Source of the DNA: Isoetes taiwanensis | Taxonomy: Eukaryota > Streptophyta > Lycopodiopsida > Isoetales > Isoetaceae | Direction: 5' to 3' | NCBI GenBank assembly: GCA_021234155.1 | Contig: JAJEKV010000032.1 | Coordinates: 4,655,835-4,719,834 of the forward strand | DNA: 64,000 nucleotides | Shown: positions 35,707 through 47,551 of the stretch, piece after piece | Layout: every line of letters starts with the position of its first letter | Position numbering within the stretch: position 1 is the first letter of the stretch | Notes under the pieces: generated by a model | What the model saw: the letters and a program-made list of their open reading frames with translations, nothing else | Told to the model about the DNA's origin: nothing | Database searches by the model: none | Translations under genes and position numbers: made by a program

Positions 35707-37204
35707 TTGGCGCCGTTATGCCGGGTTCGCTCGTGATCACTTTCTTCTCCCTTGCTGTTTGCTGTTGTCTTGCTGCTCCAATTTTTCCCCGTTTTGAAGA
35801 CTTCTTGTATACTATTCTTCCCCTGTTAGGTTTCCTTAGTTTGCCCAACCAAGTCGATTTGTGTATCCGCTTGGAGGCTTTTGTTTTTCCAAACAGCTGA
35901 TGATTCTGCCAGCTGATCAAATTTAATTTCATAAATCTGTTCTCAAGACTCTGTTTTTCAAGTGCAGCAAGTACAGTTTGTAGTTTCAGGATTTCTGGAG
36001 TGGTGACAGCACTCCTCTCTGCAACAAAATCAAGAAAAAATCCAGTGTTTTTATCTTTTAATCAGAATCATCTTCCGTTTCTCTTGGCTTATCAGAAATT
36101 GTGCCTTTGCACACCCAAAAAAAATTTGTCTCAAGAGGCAGGACGTCATTCTCTGCCATTATTTCTTCAGAAAATTCGTGCAGTGCTTGTTGCTGCACAC
36201 AAAAAATATTCCTCAGCTGCAGACTTTCCTGATTGCCAAGAGCACGCAGCTGTAAGCAGGGCTCTGATATTCTATTTCAAAAAATTTGCAGAGGACCAGC
36301 ACTTGGCTAGCCCCCTATAAGTCCTCAACTATCTCTGCAGGATATTCGTTCCTTTTCTATCGGCATCACCTGCAAAAAAAGCACAGTTCAAGAAATAGTT
36401 CAAGCGAGAATCATTTTTCTAGGCATCATATCCAGAACAGGAAGCCAGTACATCCTTTGTGAGATATCATTTGTAGCAGACAACAACTTCTTGTTCCTCA
36501 GGCAGCTTGTTAACTGATTTATGGGAGTTATTCCTGCACCTTAAGCATCTGCAACACATAAACTTGTCTACTTCCAGTATCTATTCTTATTCAAGTTTTT
36601 CAAGAAGGCCAGTACTGTGACCAGCCCCCATCCATCTGCCCAAGCACATACAGGCTGCAACAACAGTCTGTCTTAGCAAGCACGTTTCTAAGCGAATTTT
36701 TTAAGCCTCAGGACATCTGCAAACAAGCAAATCTTTTCATCAGTTCCGAGTGGAAGATTAAATTCGAATATCTTTGTGGGGCACAGTACAGTCAAATCTT
36801 TCATCTATCTATCCAAAACTGTGCAGCATCAATCAAAGGCTAACCCATCTATTCAAGCTTTATCCTGCAAAGTGGAAGCAGCATGATTTCTGAAGCCGAC
36901 CTCTGTACCTGCATCAAAGTCCTGTTTGGGTCAGCAAATCAAACAGTATCTATCTATTCAAGCTCTTTCCGGCGAAGTTGAGGCAGCTTCCACAGCTCAG
37001 ATTCAGAAACCGCCTTTTCCTGCCATCTGTGCTTCTAAATTCAGTAAGCCAGCAGAATTTGTGCTTCCATATCCAGCATTTCCCTTCAAATCCGGTCGCC
37101 ATGGAAATAAGCGGCTGTTACTCTTCTTCGAAGACCTCTAGGGTTTTTTAGGCGAACGGCTCAGATGTAGCCGCCCAAGATCTATGGTCTACATAAAACT
37201 TCCT

Positions 37205-37660
37205 TTTTTAGGTCACACTGCAGTCACGCCGTGCTTCAAATATCCAAGGCCACGCCTGTTAAGCCACGGTCACGCCATATCCAACGCCCAAATTCACAAA
37301 AAAAAATTCCACGCTTCTTTCCACGCCACGCTGACGGGCTAGGACCACGGCCACGGCCACGCTTCCTGAGTCTGACTCTTGACCACGCCCACGGCCACGC
37401 TTCCTGACTTTTGCCCTCGCGTCACGCTCATAACTCCACGCTTTGCAACATTTTGCCCACGCCAAGACCACGCTCCAGCCACGCTCTGTTTTTAAGACCC
37501 ATGCTTTGCCACGCTCTTCATGTTTTTTATTTCCCATGCTCACGCTGCTGACCCAGGGGCCACGATGACGCCCACGCTCACACTTTGCTTGCTTATGGCC
37601 ACGCTTTTTGCTCAACATCCACGCTTTGCACAAATATAGTGACGCATAGCCACGCTCTCC
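37205..37660. repeat. Cluster of about 20 CACGC-core words in the LTR element's interior
   Basis: CCACGCTT, CCACGCC, TCACGCT and close variants recur every 10-30 bp with no fixed period. The surrounding interior lacks them. The 124-residue minus frame over this stretch is a by-product of the repeats. Confidence 0.75.
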
Positions 37661-38024
37661 TATGGTCGATCACGGGGGATGCTTTTAAGGTGCTTACGTT
37701 TTGAAGGCTCCCTATAATCATTGTTTTTAAGCTTTTTTCGTGAACTTTTGGGCAATATTTGTTCCAATGGACTTACCCATAATATAAGGGGATGGTCCTT
37801 ATGTTTTTGGCCCAAGTTCCTATGATCCATGTTCTCCATCGACATTCATTCGGATCTTCTTCGTCATCAATGCCTTCATGAAGATCTTTCGGCGACACAA
37901 CAAACCATTACCAGTACCATCCTTTTCGCCCCTAAAATTTTTTGGCACCATGTTGTAATTGTCGGACTTGTCTTATAAAAGTCTGTACATGTTTTTGTGC
38001 TAAAAAACTTTTAGGGAGAGGCAG

Positions 38025-38376
38025 TGTTAACCACCTAGTGGTTAACATTGTGCATGCACATGTTAGGTGCATGCACATGTTAGGTGTCAGTGGTGGCAGA
38101 CTGACACTTGGCATGATTAGGTTAACATACGTGTAGGGATTAGATTTAGTTAGATGTACGGCTCAGATTTGCGGTCTACACTATATTAGACCGGAGCCTC
38201 TTCAGATGTACTCAGGTTTATCTCATATTTGGAGAGCCTCATTTGGCCACATTCCCCTTCATTCTTTGTACATATTTCTTTGTCTTGTTCTTGTTTTGTG
38301 ATCATGAGCATGGCAGCCTTGTAGCATCCGGCAGTCATGGACTGCTGTTGCAGGGTGTATGCCAAGAATCCAAACA
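38025..38376 (+). repeat. 3' LTR of the 35.4-kb element
   Basis: 352 bp, preceded by a polypurine tract (about 38012-38024) and followed by the target duplication TGAAC. Confidence 0.92.
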
Positions 38377-38381
38377 TGAAC

Positions 38382-38970
38382 CTACAAATCCACTAGCCAT
38401 ATGGACAGAGGCGACACATCACATGGTGGATGCCTATTTGTATGATGTGCGCACTTATGCAAGAGACTTCACCTTGTAGGCAAGTGAGCATCTCTTTAAC
38501 ATGGGATTGCATGACATTGAGAAGCACATAAAGGTTGCAGGCAATTCTCTAAGATCTTTTTCTTTTGTATATCTCACGAACACAAATGTGATGCTCCCCG
38601 AATCTATACGATGCTCCCATCGTATAAATACGGGAAATTCCCCTCCCATGGCGACTCCATCACCACAGATCGTCTCTCCGTCTAGCTTGGACCACTTGTG
38701 ATGGCCAAGTGACTGGGTGAAGGACACGAAGGTGTTATTCGTCCCACCGCGAAGAGTGGCTTATCTATCATCAACAAGTACGACAACATAACACCAATAT
38801 AACATAGGAAATGCATCATAAATGAGGATTTTACCCCGGGCTCAGACTTCAAGGGGGTCAATTGATAGTCAGGGCCTTCAGATAACAACAGATCGTTGGC
38901 TGACATAGAACAATGGCTAGGGTAGTCCACTCCATCCGTCCCTCCTGTGCACACTTTGCAGATGGGCTAA
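38382..38970 (-). repeat. Inverted fragment of the neighbouring long LTR family
   Basis: Read on the minus strand, about 38965-38600 resembles 40080-40540 of the long LTR, sharing GGATGGAGTGGACTACC and a TATACGAT...ATCGTATA palindrome (near 38610 and 40496). It is thus a partial, opposite-orientation copy abutting the LTR start at 38971. No gene. Confidence 0.6.
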
Positions 38971-41337
38971 TGTGACGTTCCAGCATAACATACGGTATGA
39001 ATACATATATTATATTGACACGTCACTAGTACATGTCGACTCAGACGACATGTACACGGCGACCGTAAAGGGTAGTACCCTAGGGTACGACCTTGTGAAC
39101 CATTATATTGCACATGTTAAAGCAACATGTGAATATAATCCCTTTTTGCCACGTGGCAATGACCCATTGACCAAAAGGGACCAGCCCTAAATTCGTGGGG
39201 ATAAAAGGGGCATAAACCCTAAAAGGGAAACCCTTTCAGTTCTCAGCCCACGAAGTCTCCGATTGAGCAGCAGAGGATGCATTTCCGCCTGAACGGGAGC
39301 ATAGAAGTCGGATCTCCCAGGTTGCAGCTCGATCCAAGATCAGCAAACCCGAGATCAGCAGCATGGACGCTTTCAGAGGAGTGGGAGCCAGCCAAAATGC
39401 GGGTGGGTGGTTGATTCAATAGGTAGATCCGAAGTTATCGCCTCTTTCAAGAGGGTTTAGCATCCATTCTTAGCTATAGGCGACCCCTCACACCCTAAGA
39501 ATGATAGACACTAACAAAGGAACCTAACCATGTATGATTAGGTAGATTAGAATAGATGTATTCTATTATTTTCAGTTACATTGTGATGATGTTTTGACAT
39601 TCTATCGCCACTCTTGTGTATTGGGAAGGGGGTAGAGACCCGAGCCCAAGTAGTTGTATGATCCTAGTTTTAGCCCATTAATTCCCACCAATGCGGCTCG
39701 TGCATAAGAGCCCGCCTGGGGTCGTGGGTGGCGGAGCTAGACCGGCCGACAAGGGAGGGCTTGTCTAATCACGGTTGATCCGGCCGGGCGCCAGAATCTA
39801 CGGCAGGGGCGCCGGGCCAGAGCTAGGCCTAATACCCCCGCACTGCGTGAGGGCGGGGTATGGGCTCGACACTCGTGGGGTGATCGTCATCTTCCAGTGA
39901 GTTGAAGTCGAATACGAGCAGTGGCTCTCTAGCTCGCTTGTGATTGGCATGAACCTTCGGAGGAGAGTGATTCCCTCCCTGCCTCATCGGGCTGGGGAGA
40001 TGCAACCCGATAGCGGTAGCCCCTCGGCTATTCACACCCGGCGGGCTACGGTCGGGCTCCAATACTTTTCACCTATCTCGCAAAGTATGCACAGCGGGGG
40101 ATGGAGTGGACTACCCAACGGCCATGTTCCTATGCCAGCCAAATCCATTTGCCATGAATTCTGTCTGCATTGTTATCCGGAGACCCAAGCCGTCAGTCTT
40201 TCCCCATGAGTCTGAGCCTGGGTAGGATTTCCCCATGTTATGTTGATGTTACTGATGTGTTGTTGCAGCTCTGTGATATGGTGGACCACCCTTCAAGGTG
40301 GGTGTGTTATTGTTATTGTCATGTGCTCATGTTTGCTTACGCTTCCGCAGCTAGGACGATCCCGAGGGAGACGGGATGAATGACACGTCCATTCTTCCCC
40401 GTCGGGTTCTTGGCCACCATCAAGGGCCCGATGTTAGGTGGACGGCCTCATGTCAGCGAGCAGATGCTGGTTTGAGGGATGATCTCCAGTTTGTATACGA
40501 TCGGGGCATCGTATATGAGCCAGTGAAAATTTTAGTGGCCCCGACGGGCCATTTGGCCATAAATTACAGGTTCAGGCAAAATGCGACGGCCGGCTTGAGT
40601 AGGATGCTTTACCTACAGACTACTTGTAGATTCGCCATTTCGTAGTACTTTATTGCCTATTACGACATTAGAGTGGCCAATTAGATATTTGCTAATTGGA
40701 GTGGTATCGGCTTTGGGGCCAATTTAGTCCCAAGTGAGAACTAGATATGCTTATGGAATGGCCATTTAGGCCACTTGGCCAAATCCTGTAATGCCTTAAG
40801 TTCGCCAAATCTTAACTCATTAAGTGCCCCCCTCATAAATTTGTCACTTATGGGGGGCAACATTATTAGAAATTTTTATTCCTAGATATATCTATCAACT
40901 AAGAATAATCCCGCTCTTTTGGAAAATTAAATGGCGAGACATTTTTCAATCCTCTTTAGGAAGACTCCGGCATCCGATTTTCGATTCTCCCTACCAACAA
41001 TCTGTGCATGATTGAAATACATGGGTTATGAATTCAAACTCATACAACATATAACTTAAACACATTTATATAGAGTAGTGACTTCTTTATATTTGGCCAA
41101 CTAGCTCTATATTTAATAAAAATCTAGCGGAAAATCGCCATTTGAGCTACACATTATTAGATATTTGGTTCAAAAATCGCCAATTGGGTTGCATCCACAT
41201 TAGAAAAAGATAGGAAAAATGGCCAGTTCAGGCTACACTTTTGGGGGCATATTTTACAAGGAATGGCCAATTCATTATCCTTATACAAAATTATAGGTCC
41301 CTTAAAATTTTCCCTGATATGAGCTGGGGCCGTCACA
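38971..41337 (+). repeat. 2.37-kb LTR of a large retrotransposon
   Basis: It starts TGTGACGTTC and ends GGGGCCGTCACA, so the ends form the TGTGAC/GTCACA inverted pair. It is followed one base later by a primer-binding site. The early part has several perfect short palindromes including TTGCCACGTGGCAA (G-box, near 39147) and a TATA-like GGATAAAAGGGG near 39198, consistent with U3 and promoter. No second LTR is in the window, so the element is truncated or extends by later rearrangement. Confidence 0.75.
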
Positions 41338-41338
41338 A

Positions 41339-41355
41339 TGGTATCAGAGCTCCGA
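41339..41355 (+). other. Primer-binding site, initiator-Met tRNA type
   Basis: TGGTATCAGAGCTCCGA begins one base after the LTR end. TGGTATCAGAGC is the complement of the plant initiator methionine tRNA 3' end and fixes the + orientation of this element. Confidence 0.85.
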
Positions 41356-41594
41356 TCTTGGCAGACCAGGATCGAGCACTGACCGAAACCCTATAGGAAC
41401 TAACTCATCTAGACATTCAGTCTTGGAGGTAAAAGCCCAAGCACAAACCTTGAGTAGCGGGAAAATTTTTTCTCCCGGGGTAGAGTTAGTAATTATCTAG
41501 GATTAGGATAATTAGAGAACATAGGTAAGATAGAACAAACAGTCGAAAAGCACTTAAGAGAGCCTACTAAATTTCAGGCACTTTCGGCCGATAC

Positions 41595-42695
41595 CTCCAA
41601 GAGTGCGCCAGGAGCATGTTAGGTCCAGACCTAATGGGTCTCTCGCGCACTCTTGGAGTAGTCACCCCATATGAACCCTAGAACTTGGCCTTAGGAAGTC
41701 CAAATGATAAAATAAAAGATGAAATCCCAATCAAAAAGCTCGAAATAGCTAGAATTATATGTTAAAACATCGAAAAACATTAAGTACAAGTCACTTTTGG
41801 AACAATGCCTCCAAGAGTGCGCCAGAGTATAGTTAGGTCCCGACCTAACCCCCCTCCTCGCGCACTCTTAGAGTCGTCCCTAAAAGTGACCTCAAAAATT
41901 GATTATAAATTACTCAAAGGGTAAAAGTAATAATAGAATCTTGCTTAAAATGCTTGAATTAGTGGGTAACGACATGTAAATTGTGTAAATTGGATGTGTT
42001 GGAGCAGAGAAGGCCAACGACTCCAAGAGTGCGCCAGAGCATAGTTAGGTCCCGACCTAACCCCCTCCTCGCGCACTCTTAGAGGCGTTCAAAGAAACAG
42101 GACCAAACAAGACCCCAATTTCATCCAAGAGGATTTCATCAACAAACCAAGAAATTAAGCAAGGCAGAGATGGAGGTCGTGCAACACTTTGAAGACCCAT
42201 TGGCGTGCACGCTCCACGCAAAAGACACCGAAAGACATGAGATTGGCTAAATACATCAAGAGGACAGATAAATAGAACAGAAGCTACTTCTTGTAACTGA
42301 CAGGCTTATATGTAATGTATGAAAATTTTGAATAATAAAGATATATAGTCGTTTAAAAATGTGTATTTCATTAGGTACAGTATTAGATCTAGAGCAAATG
42401 CGACATTTTGGCCAACACCTCCAAGAGTGCGCCAGAGCATAGTTAGATCCCAACCTAACCCCCTCCTCGCGCACTCTTAGAGGGGTCCAGCCAACTGGGC
42501 CCTTGATCAGCCACTTACCTGCTCCAAATGAAGTAAATAAGCAAAGAAACTTGCATTTAGGAAGAAAATTAATAGAAATTTACCCCTTCCAGCTGGTTCT
42601 TGGCATCCATTAGGCATAGATAGACCAACACCTCCAAGAGTGCGCCAGAGGCCACTTAGGTCCCAACCTAACACCCTCCTCGCGCACTCTTAGAG
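41595..42695 (+). repeat. Array of five ~64-nt double-stem hairpins in the retroelement leader
   Basis: Copies lie at 41595-41658, 41809-41873, 42021-42084, 42419-42482 and 42632-42695. Each has an outer stem CTCCAAGAGTGCGC with GCGCACTCTTRGAG and an inner stem TTAGGTC with GACCTAA or a near match. Start-to-start distances are 214, 212, 398 and 213 bp. The DNA between copies is largely unrelated apart from short flanks (CCAAC before, GTCC after). Copy 1 is perfectly paired over 14 bp, and the other four carry the same single C/A mismatch. Confidence 0.88.
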
Positions 42696-45600
42696 CGGTC
42701 CGATTTTTCAAACCCCATAACTTGAGCTAGAGAGCTCCAAATCGCCTGAAATTTGTTGCAATAGGACTGTTAGACAGCCTAGAATCCATTTATGACCTCA
42801 AATTAGGCTAGAAATGTCAAACCCCAGCTCAAAATGACCAAAATTGCTCAAACCCTTGAATTGTTTTTCCAAACTGTGGTTTGTTTGTAAATAGAAGCAT
42901 ACCCCAGTAGTACCTCACAAGTATTGCCTCGGCTCAAAGCTGATGCCTTACTCCTAGATAGAAGTGCCCAAGAACACCCCTTTGTTATAGTCATCTAGAC
43001 CTCAGCATAGCAACCCAAGTCCAACTGTTGGTACATCACCTCTGCTCATGCCAAAGGCATAAACCTTGACCTAATTTTGTGTCCTTCTAATAGAGTTTGA
43101 CCTATACAGCCGCCACATTGACACTCCCTATTGCCAGGATACCTAGAAAGGAGCTAGAGTCTAGAGCTGCCCAAGTCACTCCATGTGTAGAGATTGGACT
43201 TCCCCAAACCAACTTTGCTAGGACCTTAGAGTATGCCTCAAACATCATGGAGGTTTTGCAAAACAACCCTCACGTCATACCATACCACACGCCCTAATGT
43301 CCATGGACTTGAGATTATAGACATGTCTCCATGTCTTTGCTTTCGAGCCATCTTGCTTGCTTATAGAGCCCAAAATGTTGTAGGAGAGCCCTTCAAGTAG
43401 ACCCTTAGACTCTAGGATATCTGAAAAGCACTTTCGGGAAGGATCTGGGCCAGAGCCACGTAAGAGCTAGAGGCGCAACTCCTTGAAGACATCAAGGTCC
43501 CAGCCGATGTACAGACAGATAAGGAGAGGAGACCGAAAAGGCAGACCCAAGAGAGGGAAGCACAACGACAAACACCTCAACCGACAAAAGAGGACACCAT
43601 CAGCCTATCATCAACCTTCATCAAATGGGAAGAATATTCGGTAACCAACCGCATCAAGAATCTTCTAGATGTCATCCTCCCGGCTACCACGTCCACGAGC
43701 TCACATCAGAAAGACAATCTCGACGCCTTCACCAGCTCGACGCACATGAGTTTCAAATGGAAGAACGCAAGGCAGCAAAATACAGTTAGACAGCAATGCC
43801 ACGTTAGCATCACGAGCTAGGGCCAGAGGGCATAATCTTCCGTCGAGGAGAGAAGTCATGGCGACACAGGAGCGTATAGAAACCGGAGGGAAGACAACCA
43901 CGACCTTGCAGCCTAACAGTTCAAGCGAATGTCATGCAACGTCAACAAAAGGAGCAACCAAGCTAGGAAACCACAAAGCACCTAAGGCTGACCCGGACGA
44001 GCTTCCAGCTCCCTTGCACCAGCAGGAGAACTTTCATTGGTCCCAAAAGGTAGGAGACCATGAGGGGGAGGAGACGCATATCAGGGAACATCTCCGACTT
44101 GAAGGCCTATATCAGCATTAGGGGCAAGATCAAGGAGGAGAATATTCCGCTCAAACAAGAATTCCGGACCCAGAAACACCTAGAAAGCAAAGGAAGGACG
44201 ACTTTACTACGTCAGCCAAGGAGTGCGAGACTCGAATGGATAGGATCCAAGGGACGGAGGAGACGACCTAGCCAGCAGGTACAAATCACGCAAAGGCAAC
44301 TAGAAGAAGCTAGGGTAGGTGCAATGGAGATGACCACACTTCCAAGCACAGGAGAGGCACCTCGGAATGAAGCAAAGCCCAATCAACAGGGGCGCACTCA
44401 GAAATTCAACCTACGGAGGAATGACAATGCCTGCCTATCGACCACGATCTCAGAGCTTCGAAGACATTCAAGAACGCCCGACTGCAACAGCCAGGTGATC
44501 AACCGAGCAATGGCACCGCACATCGGCAACCTTGCAACGACACACTGCATATAGGGACGTTGAGCGGTCACCGCATTCCTTACGACAGACATGCACATTA
44601 AGGAGGACCATCTTTTTCAAGGGACCACATTGACGAACACTCTTCGCAACTTGGGGCGACGAGCTCGGATCAGACATGAAGCTCAACAATAATAGCAGCA
44701 TCTCAAGGAATCCCGGAGTCAACCAGAACGAAGAGGACGCAGCAAAACCGAAGGATCAAATGCGATAGGAGGAGGGGAAACCCTAAAGGAGTATAAACAT
44801 TTAAGTAGATCTTCGTAGTTGTTTTAAAAAAGTGGATGAATTAAAATCCCAATGTAAATACGTATATGTCTATTGTATATCTCGTGTGTTCACATATATA
44901 GTGGAGAAACACGAGTTTAGAGCCATGTCTACGGATTTAGTGCTTAGAATCAGGAAGCTCCTTCACTTCGACTACCAAAGGAGGAAGCAAGGAAGCACAA
45001 CTATAGCCCAAGATCAAAATGGAAGAGCAAGTACGAAGGAGGAACGACCCGACATCAACGAGCCAACTAAGAAGGCAACATCTCGACAACCATAATTCCA
45101 CCTTGTGGTAATATAGGGTGATGCGCTATGACACGTGTATTAGATGGAGATGCACTTACGAAAGGCACTGCGACGAGGAGATATGCCTTTAACAACTAGG
45201 TGATGGCTTCGTCAGGTACTCCTACCAGTAATTAGAAGAGAAGAAGCCGATCATATCTCCGACATCTGGCACGTCAAACGCCCAAGATAGAAGCATTCGA
45301 CACCTGAACGACAAGAGTATATCTAAGGCAGGTACTTCTTCAACTCAAGGGTCAAGTTGTGCAGATGTAAGGATCCATCATCCCGACAATATAGCCAGCA
45401 GGGAGGAGAGCCATGAAGCTTTACTTGACAGAGAGACCGACATGCATAGAGGGACAAAGGTCATGAACTGAAAGTTGGAGAAGTGCTAGCAACTGACTTC
45501 TTCCACGAGCTCCCTAGAGGCAATAGGAGGATCAAAACTGACGGGCACAATCAAAACCACCGGAGGGTACCTCAAGACAAGAAGACGGCATAGCACTGAG

Positions 45601-46640
45601 GAACGTGACAACGTCCAAGCCAGGTGATCGAGGGGATCAGCAAGGAAGATTGGAAGCTCGATGGAGAACCAACTAGGTGAGGCAAGGCGAGGCGAGCCGA
45701 TGACTTGCACGCGGACTTGCATGCAACTTGGTGAACCCAAGGATTGACGATTCAAAGAACAACTGCAGAAGAGAACAACTCCAGAGGAGTATAGCCAAAG
45801 GAAGCGCGCACAGCCTCAAGGGACGCCTCCAAATAGCTTCAAGTATCAGGAAGGGGGGAACAATTACAGCCCGAGAATAGAATCAGGAGGCAGACTGAAA
45901 TGTTGAAGCATCAACGACCAGCACACCTTTAGTTAGAATGTGATGCAAAGCGTGTTGTGCCATAGCCGACAAACATCGGAGGGCCCAAGTATATCAACAA
46001 CCCCGGAATACGAGCTAACGTACAAATAGGAGGATATAGATCGTCAACACCATGCCACCGGGAGGAACACCAATGACATTACCAAGGAGTAGGTGTGCAA
46101 CTCGAAGGGAGACACAAGGGGAACTTAATAGCTCTATTAGTAATTGTAATTATGTAAGCTATATGCTTTGCATATATAGTTCCCTTGTTACTTCTTCCCT
46201 CCCATAGCGTAACAAATCAAACGAAGAGATGTCATCCAATTTGCAGGGGTGAAGCAATCAACATCTTCAACACTCTTCGGGCAACGCGATAACGACAAGA
46301 GGACTCGATGTATGAGACGTCGATGGAGTCGAGGAAACAATATCAGATATAGAGTCGTCCTTTAGCTGCCAAGACAAAGAGTTCAAGATGAAAGATCTTT
46401 TTCAACGGCGCCACCTTCAGGCTTTTGAAAAGCGGCATGGAAGATTTCAAGTGACCAACTACACCATCAAAGACCAGCAAGGAGAGGCTTCTAAACGAAC
46501 AAAGTCAACCTCTACATCAAGAGGAGCCACCGTCAAGGAGACTGAGGTATCGAGCGACTCGGAATAACGTACTTTGCTACTTCAAGCAGGCAACGAGTGG
46601 ATGAGCTTCTAGCAAGCTCAGGAATCTAAGGCCATGGGGC
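42696..46640 (+). mobile_element. Degenerate, mostly non-coding interior of the large LTR element
   Basis: Purine- and CA-rich DNA with many short open stretches and no recognisable pol motif. A 164-residue + frame (44060-44554) is rich in R, Q, E and T and looks like low-complexity retroelement interior. The style resembles 56850-57960. It is either a large retrotransposon derivative or a very old gag/spacer region. Confidence 0.45.
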
Positions 46641-47060
46641 CTAGTAGGTTAAATGTACGGACGGCAACATCCATATTGGGATTAGAAGGCATTGCCGGAT
46701 ATTCTCGCTGAAAGGATTGCCCCAATATTGAGCTAAGCGTCAAGGATTGGGAAGGAAACGCATAGGAGTGACTAAAATTATACACGATTGTTAACAGACA
46801 TCCAACGTATTGAAATCACTTGGTGAGATTGATCACCTCGCTAAGAAGGAATCATTACTAGGATAATTGTTGACCATGTATAAATCTAGTACCTCCAAAA
46901 GAATAATCCAACCGAAAGAAAAGAAGTAATCTAACAAGTCCGGCCAACTTATTACGATGACATCAATTCGATTGGTAGGAATATTCCAAGAGTTTAAATA
47001 ACTAAGAAAGGGGGAATCTCTAGAATATAAAAGAATAGTACATGTAAGGTACATTTAAAA
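46641..47060 (+). pseudogene. Ty3/gypsy gag remnant
   Basis: This stretch is similar to the complement of 62900-63240 in the gypsy element on the other strand: both share GCCAAGGATTGGGAA-like, GATCACCTCGCTAAGAAGGA, TTGACCATGTAT and AAGTCCGGCCAACTT words. In the other copy the matching frame reads MDPRVEQSFKDWEEH, a typical gag start. Stops break every frame here. Confidence 0.65.
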
Positions 47061-47150
47061 TAAGAATTATAGTAATCAAATAGTCTTTTGAGACAAAATA
47101 GAATAGAATAGAATAGAATAGTTTTTTTAACGTCCACGAAGACCAATAGG

Positions 47151-47551
47151 TCATGGGACCCATACAATGGGCTCCAGCATAAATGGGTAGAAGCGACTAC
47201 TCATAAACGTCTAGACGGTTTTGACCAGTTGGTTAAGGGCATGTCGGTTAGGAACGTTACATTTGGTATTAGAGCAGGGCTCGAGTTCGAGTCTCCATGG
47301 GGCAAGTATGACCCAGAATAGACAATAGGTCATGATTTGATCTTGGACACCATGGGATGGTGTGGTCTATAGTTTGTGATGCTCGACGACGAGCATAGTC
47401 TAGTGGGAGAGATTGTAATGGACCCGTAGAAGACTGTTCGAGTAGATTTGGGTGTCGCATTCCAAGACACTGGCATAAATAAGCGACTACTCATAAACGT
47501 CTAGACAGTTCAGCCCAGTTGGTTAAGGGCATGTCAGTTAGGAACGTTACA
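47151..47551 (+). mobile_element. TRIM-like miniature LTR retrotransposon (~400 bp)
   Basis: The right LTR (47414-47551, 138 bp) starts TGTAATGGACCC and ends GGAACGTTACA, preceded by the polypurine tract AGTGGGAGAGA. The left LTR (about 47151-47261) shares its last ~90 bp, including CGACTACTCATAAACGTCTA, and is followed by TGGTATTAGAGCAGG (47264-47278), a one-mismatch initiator-Met primer-binding site. The interior is only ~150 bp and non-coding. The 5' part of the left LTR has diverged or been deleted. Confidence 0.7.

Larger units (their letters stand above)
35350..38381 (+). mobile_element. Young non-coding LTR retrotransposon (LARD/TRIM-like, 3.0 kb)
   Basis: Two 352-bp LTRs (35355-35706 and 38025-38376) begin TGTTAACCAC and end AATCCAAACA. 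I see one difference between them. Target duplication TGAAC is perfect (35350-35354, 38377-38381). Right after the 5' LTR, TTGGCGCCGTTATGCCGGG resembles a tRNA-Asp-type primer-binding site, and AGGGAGAGGCAG before the 3' LTR is the polypurine tract. The 2.3-kb interior has no gag or pol. The frames inside are short, so it must move using another element's proteins. Confidence 0.92.

Noticed and set aside
37259-37633. 124-residue minus frame rich in W, R and K
   Set aside because: By-product of CACGC repeats; no homology recognised.
41595-42695. CRISPR-like array
   Set aside because: Regular spacing with unique spacers is superficially similar, but units are long hairpins ~213 bp apart in plant retroelement DNA, with no cas genes.
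47101-47122. TAGAA microsatellite
   Set aside because: Only about four units, ordinary slippage.
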